A stretch of DNA of 64,000 bases from JABMQB01 sp964408795 (GTDB lineage: Bacteria > Bacteroidota > Bacteroidia > Bacteroidales > Prolixibacteraceae). Where the stretch lies: the NCBI GenBank assembly GCA_964408795.1, contig CAYPAW010000060.1:1-64000 (forward strand), in the 5' to 3' direction. The position numbers were made by a program, and so were the translations under genes. The notes below the pieces were generated by a model that was not told the DNA's origin, ran no database searches, and saw only the letters and a program-made list of their open reading frames with translations. Shown in pieces: positions 1 through 10,094 of this stretch. The number at the start of each line of letters is the position of its first letter. Position 1 is the first letter of the stretch.

Positions 1-828
1 AACCTGGAGATTCCCAACGGAATGTTTGGTTTGCTGGGTCCCAACGGAGCGGGTAAATCCACCTTGATGCGCATTCTGGTGACCCTTATGAAGCCGACCA
101 GCGGGAAGGTGATGGTCAATGAATACGATTTAGCTAAAAACAGAAAGGAGATCCGGTCGATGCTGGGCTATTTACCTCAGGATTTCAGTTTTTTTTCCAA
201 GTTGAAGACCTACGAATTTCTGGATTATGCGGCCCGTTTGGCAGGCATGAAGAGTAGCTCTGCAAGGCGAACTGCTGTGGATCAGATGCTCGAAGAGGTT
301 GGACTGTTTGAGGCCAGAGACCGTAACGCCAATAAACTCTCAGGAGGAATGAAAAGACGCCTCGGGATTGCACAGGCACTGATTAATAATCCGAAGATCA
401 TCATCGTGGATGAACCTACCACCGGTCTCGACCCCGAGGAACGAATCCGGTTCAGAAATTTGCTTTCAACCATCAGCGCCAAGGATGTCATTATTATTCT
501 TTCAACTCATATTGTGGGAGATATATCCAGTACATGCCATCATATGGCTCTGTTAAACAACGGAAAACTGGTGTATAGCGGTTCGCCAGAAGAGTTAATC
601 CAAAAAGCAAAAGGAAACGTCTGGCTTGTGAAAGCTACCGAAAAGGAATACCTGGAAATCAATGAAAAGTACCCTGTAATTTCCACAATTCCTACTGCCG
701 GGGGCTGGGAAATACAGGTGGTGGCTGAAGATATCAACGGGTATGACGGAACGCAAATTGACCCGAACCTAGAACATGCCTATGTATTTTTCATGGAGAG
801 AGAACTGAACTTGTGGACTCAAATATGA
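1..828 (+). CDS. ABC transporter ATP-binding protein, 5' end cut by window edge
   Basis: This is the nucleotide-binding subunit of an ABC exporter that powers a membrane permease by ATP hydrolysis at the cytoplasmic face. The reading frame is open to base 1, so the true start lies outside the window; only the residues from just before Walker A are visible. Walker A (GPNGAGKST) is at nt 37-63, the signature LSGGM at 337-351, Walker B with DEPTTGLDP near 397-435, and the H-loop STHIV near 505. The permease-peptidase gene follows after 19 nt, so the two probably form one transporter. The domain closely resembles the ABC domain fused to the RND pump further downstream: both read MFGLLGPNGAGKST and ERIRFRNLL. 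Whether this protein is also part of a larger fusion cannot be seen. Confidence 0.93.
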   Translation, partial: NLEIPNGMFGLLGPNGAGKSTLMRILVTLMKPTSGKVMVNEYDLAKNRKEIRSMLGYLPQDFSFFSKLKTYEFLDYAARLAGMKSSSARRTAVDQMLEEVGLFEARDRNANKLSGGMKRRLGIAQALINNPKIIIVDEPTTGLDPEERIRFRNLLSTISAKDVIIILSTHIVGDISSTCHHMALLNNGKLVYSGSPEELIQKAKGNVWLVKATEKEYLEINEKYPVISTIPTAGGWEIQVVAEDINGYDGTQIDPNLEHAYVFFMERELNLWTQI

Positions 829-847
829 TTTTTAAAACCTGTATACA

Positions 848-3800
848 ATGGTCTTATTGCATAACATTTTATCCATAGCCAAATACGAGCGTAAAACATT
901 GCTGCGGAGTTGGTTTTTCCGAATTTTCAGCGGGCTCTCTCTGGTGATCCTATTTGGAATGAATTTCGGGATGGTCATTGAAGGCGGAGGAGGCCAGGGA
1001 TGGGCACTCCGGGCTGTTCCCAGTGCAATACCCTACTTTAACCTGTTGATACTTAATGTTGCCCAGGCTATTATCGCTGTTTTCCTGGCTTCAGATTTTT
1101 TAAAACGGGATAAAAAACTGGATACAACCGAAGTAATCTACATGCGTTCCATGACCAATAGCGAGTATGTAATTGGTAAAACATGGGGAAATCTGCAGGT
1201 CTTTCTGGTGCTTAACATACTGGTACTTTTCATGGCTTTGATCTTTAATTTATTGGCTGAAAATACCTCCGTCGATTGGGCTTCTTACGGTATTTATCTT
1301 CTTTTTATCAGCGTGCCGACCCTGGTTTTTATCATGGGGCTCTCCTTTTTGCTGATGAGTCTCATCCGGAACCAGGCAATTACCTTTGTCATCATTCTGG
1401 GTTATATTGGAATCACCCTGTTTTTGCTCCAGGCCAAGTATTATTACATTTTTGATTATATGGCCTTTAATATTCCGATGCTAAAATCAGGAATTGTTGG
1501 TTTTGGTAACCTTGATACGATTTTGATCCACCGGGGGATCTATTTCAGCCTGGGAATCGGATTTATATTCCTGACCATATTTTTACTGAAAAGGCTTCCG
1601 CAGTCAGAAGGAATGACTTTTTTATCCTTGGTTGTCAGTATTCTTTTTATTGTTACCGGCACTTACCTGGGATACAACCATATTGCCGATTTCAGGAAAA
1701 CCGAGAAAATCCGCGCCCAGGCGGTGGAATTGAATAATGCCTTCGTAAAAGAGAAATGGCCTGATGTGGTAAAAACATCCATTACCCTGGAACACAAAAA
1801 AGAATCCTTGGAAGTCGTGTCTACGCTGGTGTTGAAAAATAATTCAGAAACCCCGCTACGTAAACTGATTTTTAGTCTGAACAATGGATTAAAAGTTGGT
1901 GAGTTGAAAATAAACGGGAAGGATATTCCTTATGTACGGGAATACCATTTGATACAGGTTAACGAGGGCGTGGAGATCCAACCGGGAGAAGAGGTAAACG
2001 TAGAACTCGCCTATAACGGAAAAATTGATGAATCATTCTGTTATCTGGATATTGATGAAAAAACATTTCAGCAGAAGTATGGAAATTTTGTGCTCAATGT
2101 AGACAAGCGATACAGTTTTGTTACACCCGGATATGTTCTGCTTACTCCGGAGGCTAACTGGTATCCCAAGCCGGGGGTAACCTTCAGTTCTGAAGATGTA
2201 AGCTGGTACAACCCGCAGTTCATTGATTTCTCCCTGGAAGTAAAAACCGATCCTTCCTTACAAGCAGTTTCCCAGGGAGCTGTTAAAGAAACCGCTCCCG
2301 GGGTGTATGTTTTTGAAAACGAACACCGGTTAACGCAACTTTCTCTTTCAATCGGGGATTACGAATACAGGAATTTTGAAGAGAATGGTATTGAATACGG
2401 GATTTGGTATTTCAAAGGGCATGACTTTTTCACGGAAACTTTTGAAGAGATTAGGGATACCATTCCCCGTGTGGTTAGTGAACGGCTGGGTGACTTTGAA
2501 CGGACCTATGATCTGCAGTATTCTTTTGACCGGTTATCCCTGGTCGAGGTTCCTGCACAGTTTAAAACCTATGAACGGATTTTCACTTCCACCCAGGAAA
2601 TGGTGCAGCCCGAGCAGGTCCTGATTCCTGAAAAAGGGTATATGATCAGTGAGGCAGATTTTAAGAATCAGCTAAGCATGCAACAGCGGTTTGGTCGGAG
2701 AAGAGACATGGGTCTTTCACCCCGGGAGATGAAGGTTGCTCTGTTGCTGAACTTCCTGGGAAATTTTACCCGGGAACAGGGGAGAGCTCTCTTCATACGT
2801 GGTTCCAGCGGTGCCGTCAATGTGAGTGAAACAACCAGTCCCTATTTTATTTTTGCTAATTTATACCAGTTTCAGAATAACATTACTTCGGATAAGTGGC
2901 CTATTATTAACCGTGTTTTTGAGGCCTATCTGAAAAGCCAGTCTGAAGATATGGGCTCCATGTTTATGCGGGATATGACCGGTATGAGCGAAGATGAACT
3001 GGCCAATATTGCCCTTCAGGACAGCTCCTTTGCAGAAATTGTTGCCAATCAGGAAGAGAGAAAAATCATCGATAATGTGATTAAACTGAAAGGCGACATG
3101 TTGTTTTCCATGATTCAATGGAAAGCCGGTGAATCGGAATTTAAAGAATTTCTGAGAGAAATACTGAATGAAAATAAGTTTTCCAATATTCCTTTTGAAG
3201 TATTTGACCAGACCATTTCAGAGGAATTCGGAATTGAGTTAAGCCCAATCATGGAAGATTGGTTTCAGGCAAAGGCTCTTCCCGGATATATTTTCTCCCC
3301 TATAGAGGCGGTAAAGGTCAAAGCAGAAGAAATGATGAAGACCAAAGTATCCTTTAAAGTGACCAATTTTACCGATGTGGAAGGAGTCATTAAGATTACT
3401 TTCCGGTTGGGTGGTTTTGGCGGTGGATTCCCGGGATTCGGAATGGGGGGTCCGGGTATGGACAATAGCATCAATAAAGTGTTATATATGGAACCCGGGC
3501 AGACCAAACAGGTGAATTATCTACTGGATGCCGACCCAAGAATGATGACCATCAATACGATGACTTCGCAGAACATACCCCAGGTTCTTACCGAACAGTT
3601 CCGGGATATTGAAGAAGACCTGAAAGCCGAGGCTGTAGAAAATGAAATCGTGCTCGGTGAACCCATATCGGTTGAAATGCCCAATGAGATCATTGTGGAT
3701 AATGAAGATCCGGAGTTTGAGGTGTCAACCATTGAGATGCAAAGCATCCTGCAAAAATGGCTTTTAAGCGAAGAGGAAAATACCCGGAGATACCAGGGAT

Positions 3801-4213
3801 ACAATACGTGGCATCCCCCTTCCAACTGGACCCTGACGACCAGTTCAGAATTTTTTGGCGAATACATCCGGTCGGGGTATTATGTAAAATCCGGAGATGG
3901 TTCCATAACGGCAAAATGGAATGTCCCGGTTGAAGAACCAGGGTACTACGATGTATATTATCATTTATATAAGTCACGTAGCTTCAGGCGTGGACGTGGT
4001 GGAGGCCGGGATAGTGAAGACGGAGAGTATCTTTTTACCATTCATCATGACGAAGGCCCCGAAGGGGTAACCCTGGAATACAATTCGGCTGAGCAAGGAT
4101 GGAACCACCTGGGATCGTATTATTTCTCTCCTGATATCGCCCTGATCGAATTATCCAATAAATCAACCTTGAGGACGATCAATGCAGACGCAGTTAAATT
4201 AGTTAAGCTTTAA
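848..4213 (+). CDS. ABC-2 type permease fused to M1 peptidase-like and golvesin-like domains
   Basis: A 1121-residue inner-membrane protein, probably the permease partner of the upstream ATPase. Residues about 15-275 hold several hydrophobic membrane segments of the ABC-2 permease type. A soluble beta-rich region follows (about 300-480), then a region resembling the gluzincin (M1 aminopeptidase) part of known Bacteroidota ABC permease/M1 fusions (about 480-800), including RLSLVEVPAQF and the late DKWPIINRVFEAYL. I find no HExxH zinc motif, so the peptidase part looks catalytically inactive. A Gly-rich loop (GGFGGGFPGFGMGGPG) lies near residue 860. The last 170 residues end in NADAVKLVKL, as in golvesin/xanthan-lyase C-terminal domains, which are usually extracytoplasmic. 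The next gene, a TolC-type channel, starts 17 nt downstream. The transported substrate is unknown. Confidence 0.8.
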   Translation: MVLLHNILSIAKYERKTLLRSWFFRIFSGLSLVILFGMNFGMVIEGGGGQGWALRAVPSAIPYFNLLILNVAQAIIAVFLASDFLKRDKKLDTTEVIYMRSMTNSEYVIGKTWGNLQVFLVLNILVLFMALIFNLLAENTSVDWASYGIYLLFISVPTLVFIMGLSFLLMSLIRNQAITFVIILGYIGITLFLLQAKYYYIFDYMAFNIPMLKSGIVGFGNLDTILIHRGIYFSLGIGFIFLTIFLLKRLPQSEGMTFLSLVVSILFIVTGTYLGYNHIADFRKTEKIRAQAVELNNAFVKEKWPDVVKTSITLEHKKESLEVVSTLVLKNNSETPLRKLIFSLNNGLKVGELKINGKDIPYVREYHLIQVNEGVEIQPGEEVNVELAYNGKIDESFCYLDIDEKTFQQKYGNFVLNVDKRYSFVTPGYVLLTPEANWYPKPGVTFSSEDVSWYNPQFIDFSLEVKTDPSLQAVSQGAVKETAPGVYVFENEHRLTQLSLSIGDYEYRNFEENGIEYGIWYFKGHDFFTETFEEIRDTIPRVVSERLGDFERTYDLQYSFDRLSLVEVPAQFKTYERIFTSTQEMVQPEQVLIPEKGYMISEADFKNQLSMQQRFGRRRDMGLSPREMKVALLLNFLGNFTREQGRALFIRGSSGAVNVSETTSPYFIFANLYQFQNNITSDKWPIINRVFEAYLKSQSEDMGSMFMRDMTGMSEDELANIALQDSSFAEIVANQEERKIIDNVIKLKGDMLFSMIQWKAGESEFKEFLREILNENKFSNIPFEVFDQTISEEFGIELSPIMEDWFQAKALPGYIFSPIEAVKVKAEEMMKTKVSFKVTNFTDVEGVIKITFRLGGFGGGFPGFGMGGPGMDNSINKVLYMEPGQTKQVNYLLDADPRMMTINTMTSQNIPQVLTEQFRDIEEDLKAEAVENEIVLGEPISVEMPNEIIVDNEDPEFEVSTIEMQSILQKWLLSEEENTRRYQGYNTWHPPSNWTLTTSSEFFGEYIRSGYYVKSGDGSITAKWNVPVEEPGYYDVYYHLYKSRSFRRGRGGGRDSEDGEYLFTIHHDEGPEGVTLEYNSAEQGWNHLGSYYFSPDIALIELSNKSTLRTINADAVKLVKL

Positions 4214-4230
4214 ACGTTATAATTAATTCC

Positions 4231-5736
4231 ATGAAAATGAAGAACAGAAAAAAGAAAATGTGGACTTTCAAAAGGTTGCTTGCACTGATCTTTGTGTTTG
4301 GTATAACCGGGTTGCAGGCACAGGAAGTTCTGACTCTTGAGAGGGCTTTGCAGTATGCAGAAACAGGAAGCCCGGATCTTAAAAGGACCATCCTTAACCG
4401 TGAACGCTATCAGGAGTCCCTGGAAGCGCAACGGGCTTCTTTAAAGTCGCAGTTCAGCCTTGAAGTTTCACCGGTTGAATACTCCAATACCCGGAGGTTC
4501 GATCAACGGACCTCCCAGTGGTACACCAATGAATCGTTTTCTTCCATGGGTACCTTCAGGGTGCAGCAGCCGATTCTTTTAACAGACGGAACCATTTCGT
4601 TGATCGACCAGTTTGGATGGCAAAGCAGCAATTCGATCATAACCGGAGGAGGAGAATCGGAAAGCAAGGTGTTTACCAATAACCTTTATCTGAATCTCAC
4701 CCAGCCGCTTTTCACCTATAACCGGACCAAACTGGAGCTTAAAGAGCTGGAGTTGAATCTTGAAAATGCCAACATCAGTTATGCTATTCAACGGCTAAAC
4801 CTGGAAAAAAATGTCACGCAGTATTTTTACAATGTTTACCTGGCTCAGGAGAATCTGAAAATAGCCCGTCAGGAACTGGATAATACCCAAAAGAGTTATG
4901 AAATTATCAGCAATAAGGTAGATGCCGGGCTGGCCGCCAAAGAGGAATTGTACCAGGCCGAACTGAACCTGGCCAATTCTCGGTCGTCCTTGCAAAACAG
5001 CGAAGTAACCCTGGCCAATGCAAAAGATCAGATGAAGATCTATCTGGGAATGGATCTGGATGAAGACTTGGTGGTACTGGCTGATATATCTTCCGATTCT
5101 ATTCCGGTCGACCTTAGCAAGGCCATCGAACAAGGCATGAATACACGCATGGAGATCAGACAACGGGAAATAGACGTTGAAACAAGCTTGTTCAGCCTGA
5201 TTCAAACAAAAGCCCAGAATGAGTTCAGAGGTGATCTGAACCTGGCATTTGGCTTTATGGGCGATAATGAAAAGGTTAATAGGATCTTTGATAATACTAC
5301 AAAAAATCCTCAGGTATCCGTTTCGTTCAATATTCCTTTGTTTGACTGGGGTGAACGAAAAGCCAGAATTGCCGCACAGGAAGCATCGGTACAAACCCAG
5401 GAACTAAACCTGGATGAAGAAAAAAGACAAATCATCATTGATATCAGGCAAACCTACCGGAATTTGTTAAACCAGTTAAATCAGATTGAAATAGCCAGGC
5501 AAAATGAAATAAATGCCCGGTTAACCTATGAAATCAACCTGGAAAGATATGAAAACGGAGATCTAACCGGTATGGACCTGAACCTTTACCAAACGCAGCT
5601 CACGGAATCAACCATATCGCTGGCTCAGGCTATGATCAACTACAAGCTGGAACTGTTAAATCTGAAAATTCAGTCCTTGTACGATTTTGAAAAGAACGAG
5701 CCTATTATACCATCCGATTTATATTTAGAAAATTAG
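4231..5736 (+). CDS. TolC-family outer membrane efflux protein
   Basis: An outer-membrane channel of the TolC/OEP family that would form the exit duct of a tripartite efflux pump. It has 501 residues. The N-terminus is basic (MKMKNRKKKMW), followed by a hydrophobic stretch and a likely signal-peptidase site after LQA, so it is exported. The body is dominated by long amphipathic helices rich in Leu, Gln, Asn and Glu, in two similar halves (about residues 30-250 and 260-490), which is the family architecture. It is followed at 24 nt by the adaptor gene and then two RND pumps, so it probably serves both. Nearby in-frame ATGs at 4237 and 4258 are alternative starts. Confidence 0.9.
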   Translation: MKMKNRKKKMWTFKRLLALIFVFGITGLQAQEVLTLERALQYAETGSPDLKRTILNRERYQESLEAQRASLKSQFSLEVSPVEYSNTRRFDQRTSQWYTNESFSSMGTFRVQQPILLTDGTISLIDQFGWQSSNSIITGGGESESKVFTNNLYLNLTQPLFTYNRTKLELKELELNLENANISYAIQRLNLEKNVTQYFYNVYLAQENLKIARQELDNTQKSYEIISNKVDAGLAAKEELYQAELNLANSRSSLQNSEVTLANAKDQMKIYLGMDLDEDLVVLADISSDSIPVDLSKAIEQGMNTRMEIRQREIDVETSLFSLIQTKAQNEFRGDLNLAFGFMGDNEKVNRIFDNTTKNPQVSVSFNIPLFDWGERKARIAAQEASVQTQELNLDEEKRQIIIDIRQTYRNLLNQLNQIEIARQNEINARLTYEINLERYENGDLTGMDLNLYQTQLTESTISLAQAMINYKLELLNLKIQSLYDFEKNEPIIPSDLYLEN

Positions 5737-5760
5737 AAAACCAGAAAATAATCAGAAAAA

Positions 5761-6816
5761 ATGAAGCGTATTAAGTTTATATTGTTAGTGGGAATTGTTG
5801 CCGGATTAGGAGCATGCAATCCCCAGGTTCAAAATGAAGAAGCTGACCTGGCCATCCCTGTATCGGTCGTCGATATCAAAGCTCAATCGATTCAGCAGTA
5901 TATAAATACCACAGGTACCGCCAAAGCGATCTATGAAACGGAACTGGCTTCCGAGATGGCGGGTGAATATCAGTTAAGGATTAATCCGGCAACCGGACGC
6001 CCCTTTAAGCTCGGGGATCAGGTGCGCGCAGGACAGGTGATCATTCACCTCAATGACGATGAATATGTGAACAACATCGCTCTTGAGGCCAAAAAACTGA
6101 ATCTGGAAATCTCCAAACAGGAATACCAGAAACAACAGTCGTTGTTTGAAAAAGGCGGCGTGACAGAAAGCGAGCTGAGAAATTCGGAAATTTCCATGAT
6201 CAATGCCGAATACGACTATGAAAGCGCCCAATTTCAATTGGCGAAGATGGATATTGTTGCTCCGTTTACAGGGATTATCGTAGATCTTCCCTATTATTCC
6301 CCGGGGACCCGGGTTGCCAGCGGACAAACACTGGTCACCCTGATGAATTATGAAAAAATGTATATGGACGTGAATCTTCCTGAGAAATACCTTCCGGAAG
6401 TGACCCTGGGGCAGGAGGTATTCATAACCAGTTATACCCTTTCTGAAGACACCCTTCGGGGTGAGATTAGTGAACTGGCACCGGTTATCAGTACCGAAAC
6501 GAGGACTTTCAAGGGAAAAATAACGATTGACAATGCCGGTTTGAAATTGCGTCCGGGGATGTTTGTCAAAGCTGATATCATTACAGCCCATAAAGACAGT
6601 ACCATTGTGATTCCCAAAGACATCATCATTTCTTCAAACTGGGGCAAATCGGTATACATTGTGGAACGAAGCAATGCCCGTAGCCGGCGAATTACAACCG
6701 GTATTGAAAATCCGGATTATGTAGAAGTGGTAGAAGGACTTAATGTAAATGACCGCCTGGTGATCCGGGGTTTCGAAACCTTGCGTAACGGATCAAAAGT
6801 GAAGATTATCCGCTAG
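5761..6816 (+). CDS. RND efflux periplasmic adaptor (membrane fusion protein), lipoprotein
   Basis: The periplasmic adaptor subunit (HlyD/AcrA type) linking the RND pump in the inner membrane to the TolC-like channel. It has 351 residues. The N-terminus is a lipoprotein signal with lipobox GLGAC, so Cys19 would be lipidated. The order is a beta-barrel/lipoyl half (around residues 60-105), a short helical hairpin (about 105-160, EKGGVTESELRNSE), the second lipoyl half (VAPFTGIIVDLPYYSPGTRV), then the barrel and membrane-proximal domain (RPGMFVKADI). It lies 24 nt after the channel gene and 34 nt before the RND gene, in a typical efflux operon order. Confidence 0.92.
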   Translation: MKRIKFILLVGIVAGLGACNPQVQNEEADLAIPVSVVDIKAQSIQQYINTTGTAKAIYETELASEMAGEYQLRINPATGRPFKLGDQVRAGQVIIHLNDDEYVNNIALEAKKLNLEISKQEYQKQQSLFEKGGVTESELRNSEISMINAEYDYESAQFQLAKMDIVAPFTGIIVDLPYYSPGTRVASGQTLVTLMNYEKMYMDVNLPEKYLPEVTLGQEVFITSYTLSEDTLRGEISELAPVISTETRTFKGKITIDNAGLKLRPGMFVKADIITAHKDSTIVIPKDIIISSNWGKSVYIVERSNARSRRITTGIENPDYVEVVEGLNVNDRLVIRGFETLRNGSKVKIIR

Positions 6817-6850
6817 GAAGAGCCAGGTTAATGGATCGAAAAATTACAAC

Positions 6851-9800
6851 ATGAAGAAATTAGTTCAATTTGCTGTCAGAAACCCGGTCACTATTCTGAT
6901 GGTCGTTCTGGGAGTACTCCTTCTGGGATATATCTCCTACGACAAGCTGGGTATTGACCTGTTTCCTGATTTAAATTCACCCCGGATCTTTGTTGAGATT
7001 ACGGCGGGAGAAAGACCTCCCGAAGAAATGGAAAGTCAGTTCGTGGAAAACATTGAGGCTTTGGCTATCAGGCAGTCAGATGTTATTCAGGTTTCTTCCG
7101 TTATCCAGGTGGGTTCCGCTCAGATAACCGTGGAATATGCCTGGAATAAAAATATGGATGAAGCATTTCTGGATTTGCAGAAAGCCTTAAATACATTAAC
7201 TCAGGGCCAGGACCTCGACGACCTGAAAATCACCCAGCATGACCCGAATACGGCACCGGTTATGACCATCGGATTAGCCCATTCAGAGATCACCGATATG
7301 AATGAAATCCGCAAAGCTGCCGAAAATTATATCCGGAATGAGTTGGTTCGCCTCGAAGGAGTTGCCGAAGTGGAACTTTCAGGACAGGAAGAAGGCGAGA
7401 TCATCATTACGACCGATCCCTACCGGATCGAATCCCAGAATTTAACCCTTGATGATTTGAGCGGGAGAATACAAAATTTTAACCGGAACGTCTCGGGAGG
7501 ACGCATCAGTGAAATGGGAACCCAATATATTGTTAAGGGCATCAGTATGCTGAACGATGTGGAGGATTTCGAAAACCTGATTGTCGGCTACAAAGCCGTA
7601 CGAGCTGAAACCGAAGGCCAGACAGGTATCGAAATGGCTCCCATTTTTCTGAAAGACGTGGCAAGCGTTTCTTTTGGAAACAAAGAGCCGGAAAATATAA
7701 CCCGGGTCAACGGCCAGCGGTGTATAGGTTTATCGGTATATAAAGAGACAAAATACAATACCGTAAAAGCCGTGGAACAGGTGAAGGAAGCTTTGGTTCA
7801 GATTGAAAAGGCCCTTCCGGGGTACATCCTGATTCAGGTATCCGATCAGGGCCAGTTTATACGGAGTGCCATCACGGAAGTGGAAGAAACCGCTTTGCTG
7901 GGGATCCTTCTGGCTGTTTTTGTCCTATTCCTGTTTTTGCGTCGCTTTGGAACAACCCTTATTGTGAGCCTGGCTATTCCGATTTCCATCATAGCTACGT
8001 TTAACCTGATGTACTTCAATGACCTCACCATCAATGTTATGACCCTTGGAGGGCTGGCTCTGGGAGCCGGCATGCTGGTAGATAATGCCATTGTGGTGTT
8101 GGAAAATATCTTTCGAAACCATGAAAACGGGCTCTCCGTAAAGGATGCCTCCATACAGGGAACCTCTGAGGTGGCCGGGGCAATCACTGCCTCCACTCTT
8201 ACTACCATTATCGTGTTCCTTCCCATTGTTTATTTACATGGCGCTTCGGGTGAATTATTCAAAGACCAGGCCTGGACGGTGGCTTTTTCGCTGGTATCTT
8301 CCTTATTGGTTGCCATTTTCTTTATTCCGATGTTGTATCACCGGTTTTATAAAAACAGAAAAGTACCGGTGAAAAAGAGATCTGTACAGATAGGAAGTTA
8401 CGGGAAGTTACTGGGGAACATCCTGCGTGTAAAATGGTTGATTGTTCTTCTGGCCTTCCTTCTGGTGGGAGGTTCGGTATTGTTAATTCCTTATATCGGC
8501 ACGGAATTTATGCCCCGGTCGGAAGCAAAGGAGTTTACCGTAAACATAAAAATGCCGGAAGGTACTGTTCTGGAACGCAGCAATGCTTCGGTGGAAACCC
8601 TGGAAACAGTCCTTATGGAATTCCTGGGAGATAATCTCGATAAAATATATGTTCATGCGGGACCCGTATCCGGAATTTCAGGGGATGAAACCTCGGTGTT
8701 TAAGGGGGAAAATACTGCCAGTATGACAATTATCCTGAGGGATGATTCCAGCATAAGCACGGACCAGGCAATAGCTGCTATCGACAACCTGATGGCAGAT
8801 GTCACGGGAGTGGAGGTTACCTATGAGAAGCAGCAAAGTTCACTGAAATCCATATTAGGCACGGATGAAGCACCGGTTGTGGTAGAAGTCCGAGGAGAAG
8901 AGATGGAGGAAATTGAAAATATTGTCAATCAGGTGAAAGAAAAAATAGCCGGAATCGACGGATTATTTAATGTTCAGACCTCCATCGAAGACGGAGCTCC
9001 TGAAGTGGAAGTGAAAGTAGACCGCACCAGGGCTGGAATATACGGGATTGATATTGGTACGGTCATTACCCAGATGCAGGATCAGCTCCAGGGGAAAGAT
9101 GCCGGCCAGCTGGAAAAAGACGGAGAAATGATGGATATCACCATAAAGATACCCGAAAAGAGATTGAGTGAAATCAATGAACTGGCTATCACTTCCGGTT
9201 CGGAGGTTTACCGGCTGGATGAGATCGCAGAAGTATCCTACAGTGTGGCCCCTAAAGAGATCTACAGGAGAAACCAAAACCGGATCGGGAAAGTAACCGC
9301 TGAACTGGATAAAGGAGTAGCCCTGGACCATGTGGCTGAAACCATTCGTGAAGCAACCGGAACGATTGAATTGTTGCCCGATTATTCCCTTTCAATAACC
9401 GGACAGGAAGAAAAAAGATTGGAATCAATCCATAATTTAACCTTTGCCTTACTGCTTTCTATTGTGCTGGTTTATATGGTGCTTGCATCTCAGTTTGAAT
9501 CTTTAATTCATCCGTTTACGATCTTATTAACGATCCCTCTGGCTGTGGTTGGAAGCATCCTTCTTTTCTTTATTATGGGGGATACCATCAATATCATGGC
9601 GATTATAGGAATTATCATGTTGGCAGGGATCGCGGTAAACGACTCGATCATTCTGGTTGACCGGATTAATCAGTTGATACGCGAGGGTAGTGAACGAAAG
9701 GAGGCCATCATGCAGGCCGGCCAACAACGAATCAGGCCGATTATTATGACCAGCTTGACCACCATCCTCGCCCTCCTCCCATTAACATTCGGTTTTGGCG

Positions 9801-9961
9801 AAAGTGCTTCTCTGCGGTCTCCCATGGCGCTGGCTGTTATCGGAGGCCTGGTTACATCGACCCTTTTAACCCTGGTAGTAATTCCCTGTGTATATGATAT
9901 TTTAGACCGTTTCAAAAATCTTTTTGTCAGAAAAGAAGAGTCTGTGGTTCAGGAAAACTAA
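6851..9961 (+). CDS. RND efflux pump, inner-membrane permease (AcrB/HAE1-like)
   Basis: A proton-driven multidrug-type efflux transporter of 1036 residues, the normal length for the AcrB family. It starts with the first membrane helix (NPVTILMVVLGVLLLGYISY), has two large periplasmic loops (about 35-335 and 555-855), and membrane helix bundles after each. The helix-4 motif reads GMLVDNAIVVLENI, with Asp411 followed by Asn where AcrB has two Asp residues; this is common in heavy-metal and Bacteroidota relatives. The C-terminal bundle carries MLAGIAVNDSIILVD. It forms a three-gene efflux set with the adaptor and channel upstream. The substrate cannot be told from sequence. Confidence 0.93.
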   Translation: MKKLVQFAVRNPVTILMVVLGVLLLGYISYDKLGIDLFPDLNSPRIFVEITAGERPPEEMESQFVENIEALAIRQSDVIQVSSVIQVGSAQITVEYAWNKNMDEAFLDLQKALNTLTQGQDLDDLKITQHDPNTAPVMTIGLAHSEITDMNEIRKAAENYIRNELVRLEGVAEVELSGQEEGEIIITTDPYRIESQNLTLDDLSGRIQNFNRNVSGGRISEMGTQYIVKGISMLNDVEDFENLIVGYKAVRAETEGQTGIEMAPIFLKDVASVSFGNKEPENITRVNGQRCIGLSVYKETKYNTVKAVEQVKEALVQIEKALPGYILIQVSDQGQFIRSAITEVEETALLGILLAVFVLFLFLRRFGTTLIVSLAIPISIIATFNLMYFNDLTINVMTLGGLALGAGMLVDNAIVVLENIFRNHENGLSVKDASIQGTSEVAGAITASTLTTIIVFLPIVYLHGASGELFKDQAWTVAFSLVSSLLVAIFFIPMLYHRFYKNRKVPVKKRSVQIGSYGKLLGNILRVKWLIVLLAFLLVGGSVLLIPYIGTEFMPRSEAKEFTVNIKMPEGTVLERSNASVETLETVLMEFLGDNLDKIYVHAGPVSGISGDETSVFKGENTASMTIILRDDSSISTDQAIAAIDNLMADVTGVEVTYEKQQSSLKSILGTDEAPVVVEVRGEEMEEIENIVNQVKEKIAGIDGLFNVQTSIEDGAPEVEVKVDRTRAGIYGIDIGTVITQMQDQLQGKDAGQLEKDGEMMDITIKIPEKRLSEINELAITSGSEVYRLDEIAEVSYSVAPKEIYRRNQNRIGKVTAELDKGVALDHVAETIREATGTIELLPDYSLSITGQEEKRLESIHNLTFALLLSIVLVYMVLASQFESLIHPFTILLTIPLAVVGSILLFFIMGDTINIMAIIGIIMLAGIAVNDSIILVDRINQLIREGSERKEAIMQAGQQRIRPIIMTSLTTILALLPLTFGFGESASLRSPMALAVIGGLVTSTLLTLVVIPCVYDILDRFKNLFVRKEESVVQEN

Positions 9962-10094
9962 CATCAGAAGGCAACATGGATGAAATGAACAGGACTTAGG
10001 ATTCCATTGACATTTATCTTAATCCTGCGAATACCAATAATATAAGAAGATCAAATACCGATGAGTTGCCATAGAAAACAATTATTATAAACGA

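Noticed and set aside
4795..5394. Minus-strand frame of 199 codons inside the TolC gene
   Set aside because: It is the antisense shadow of a well-supported gene, and its translation has no family pattern.
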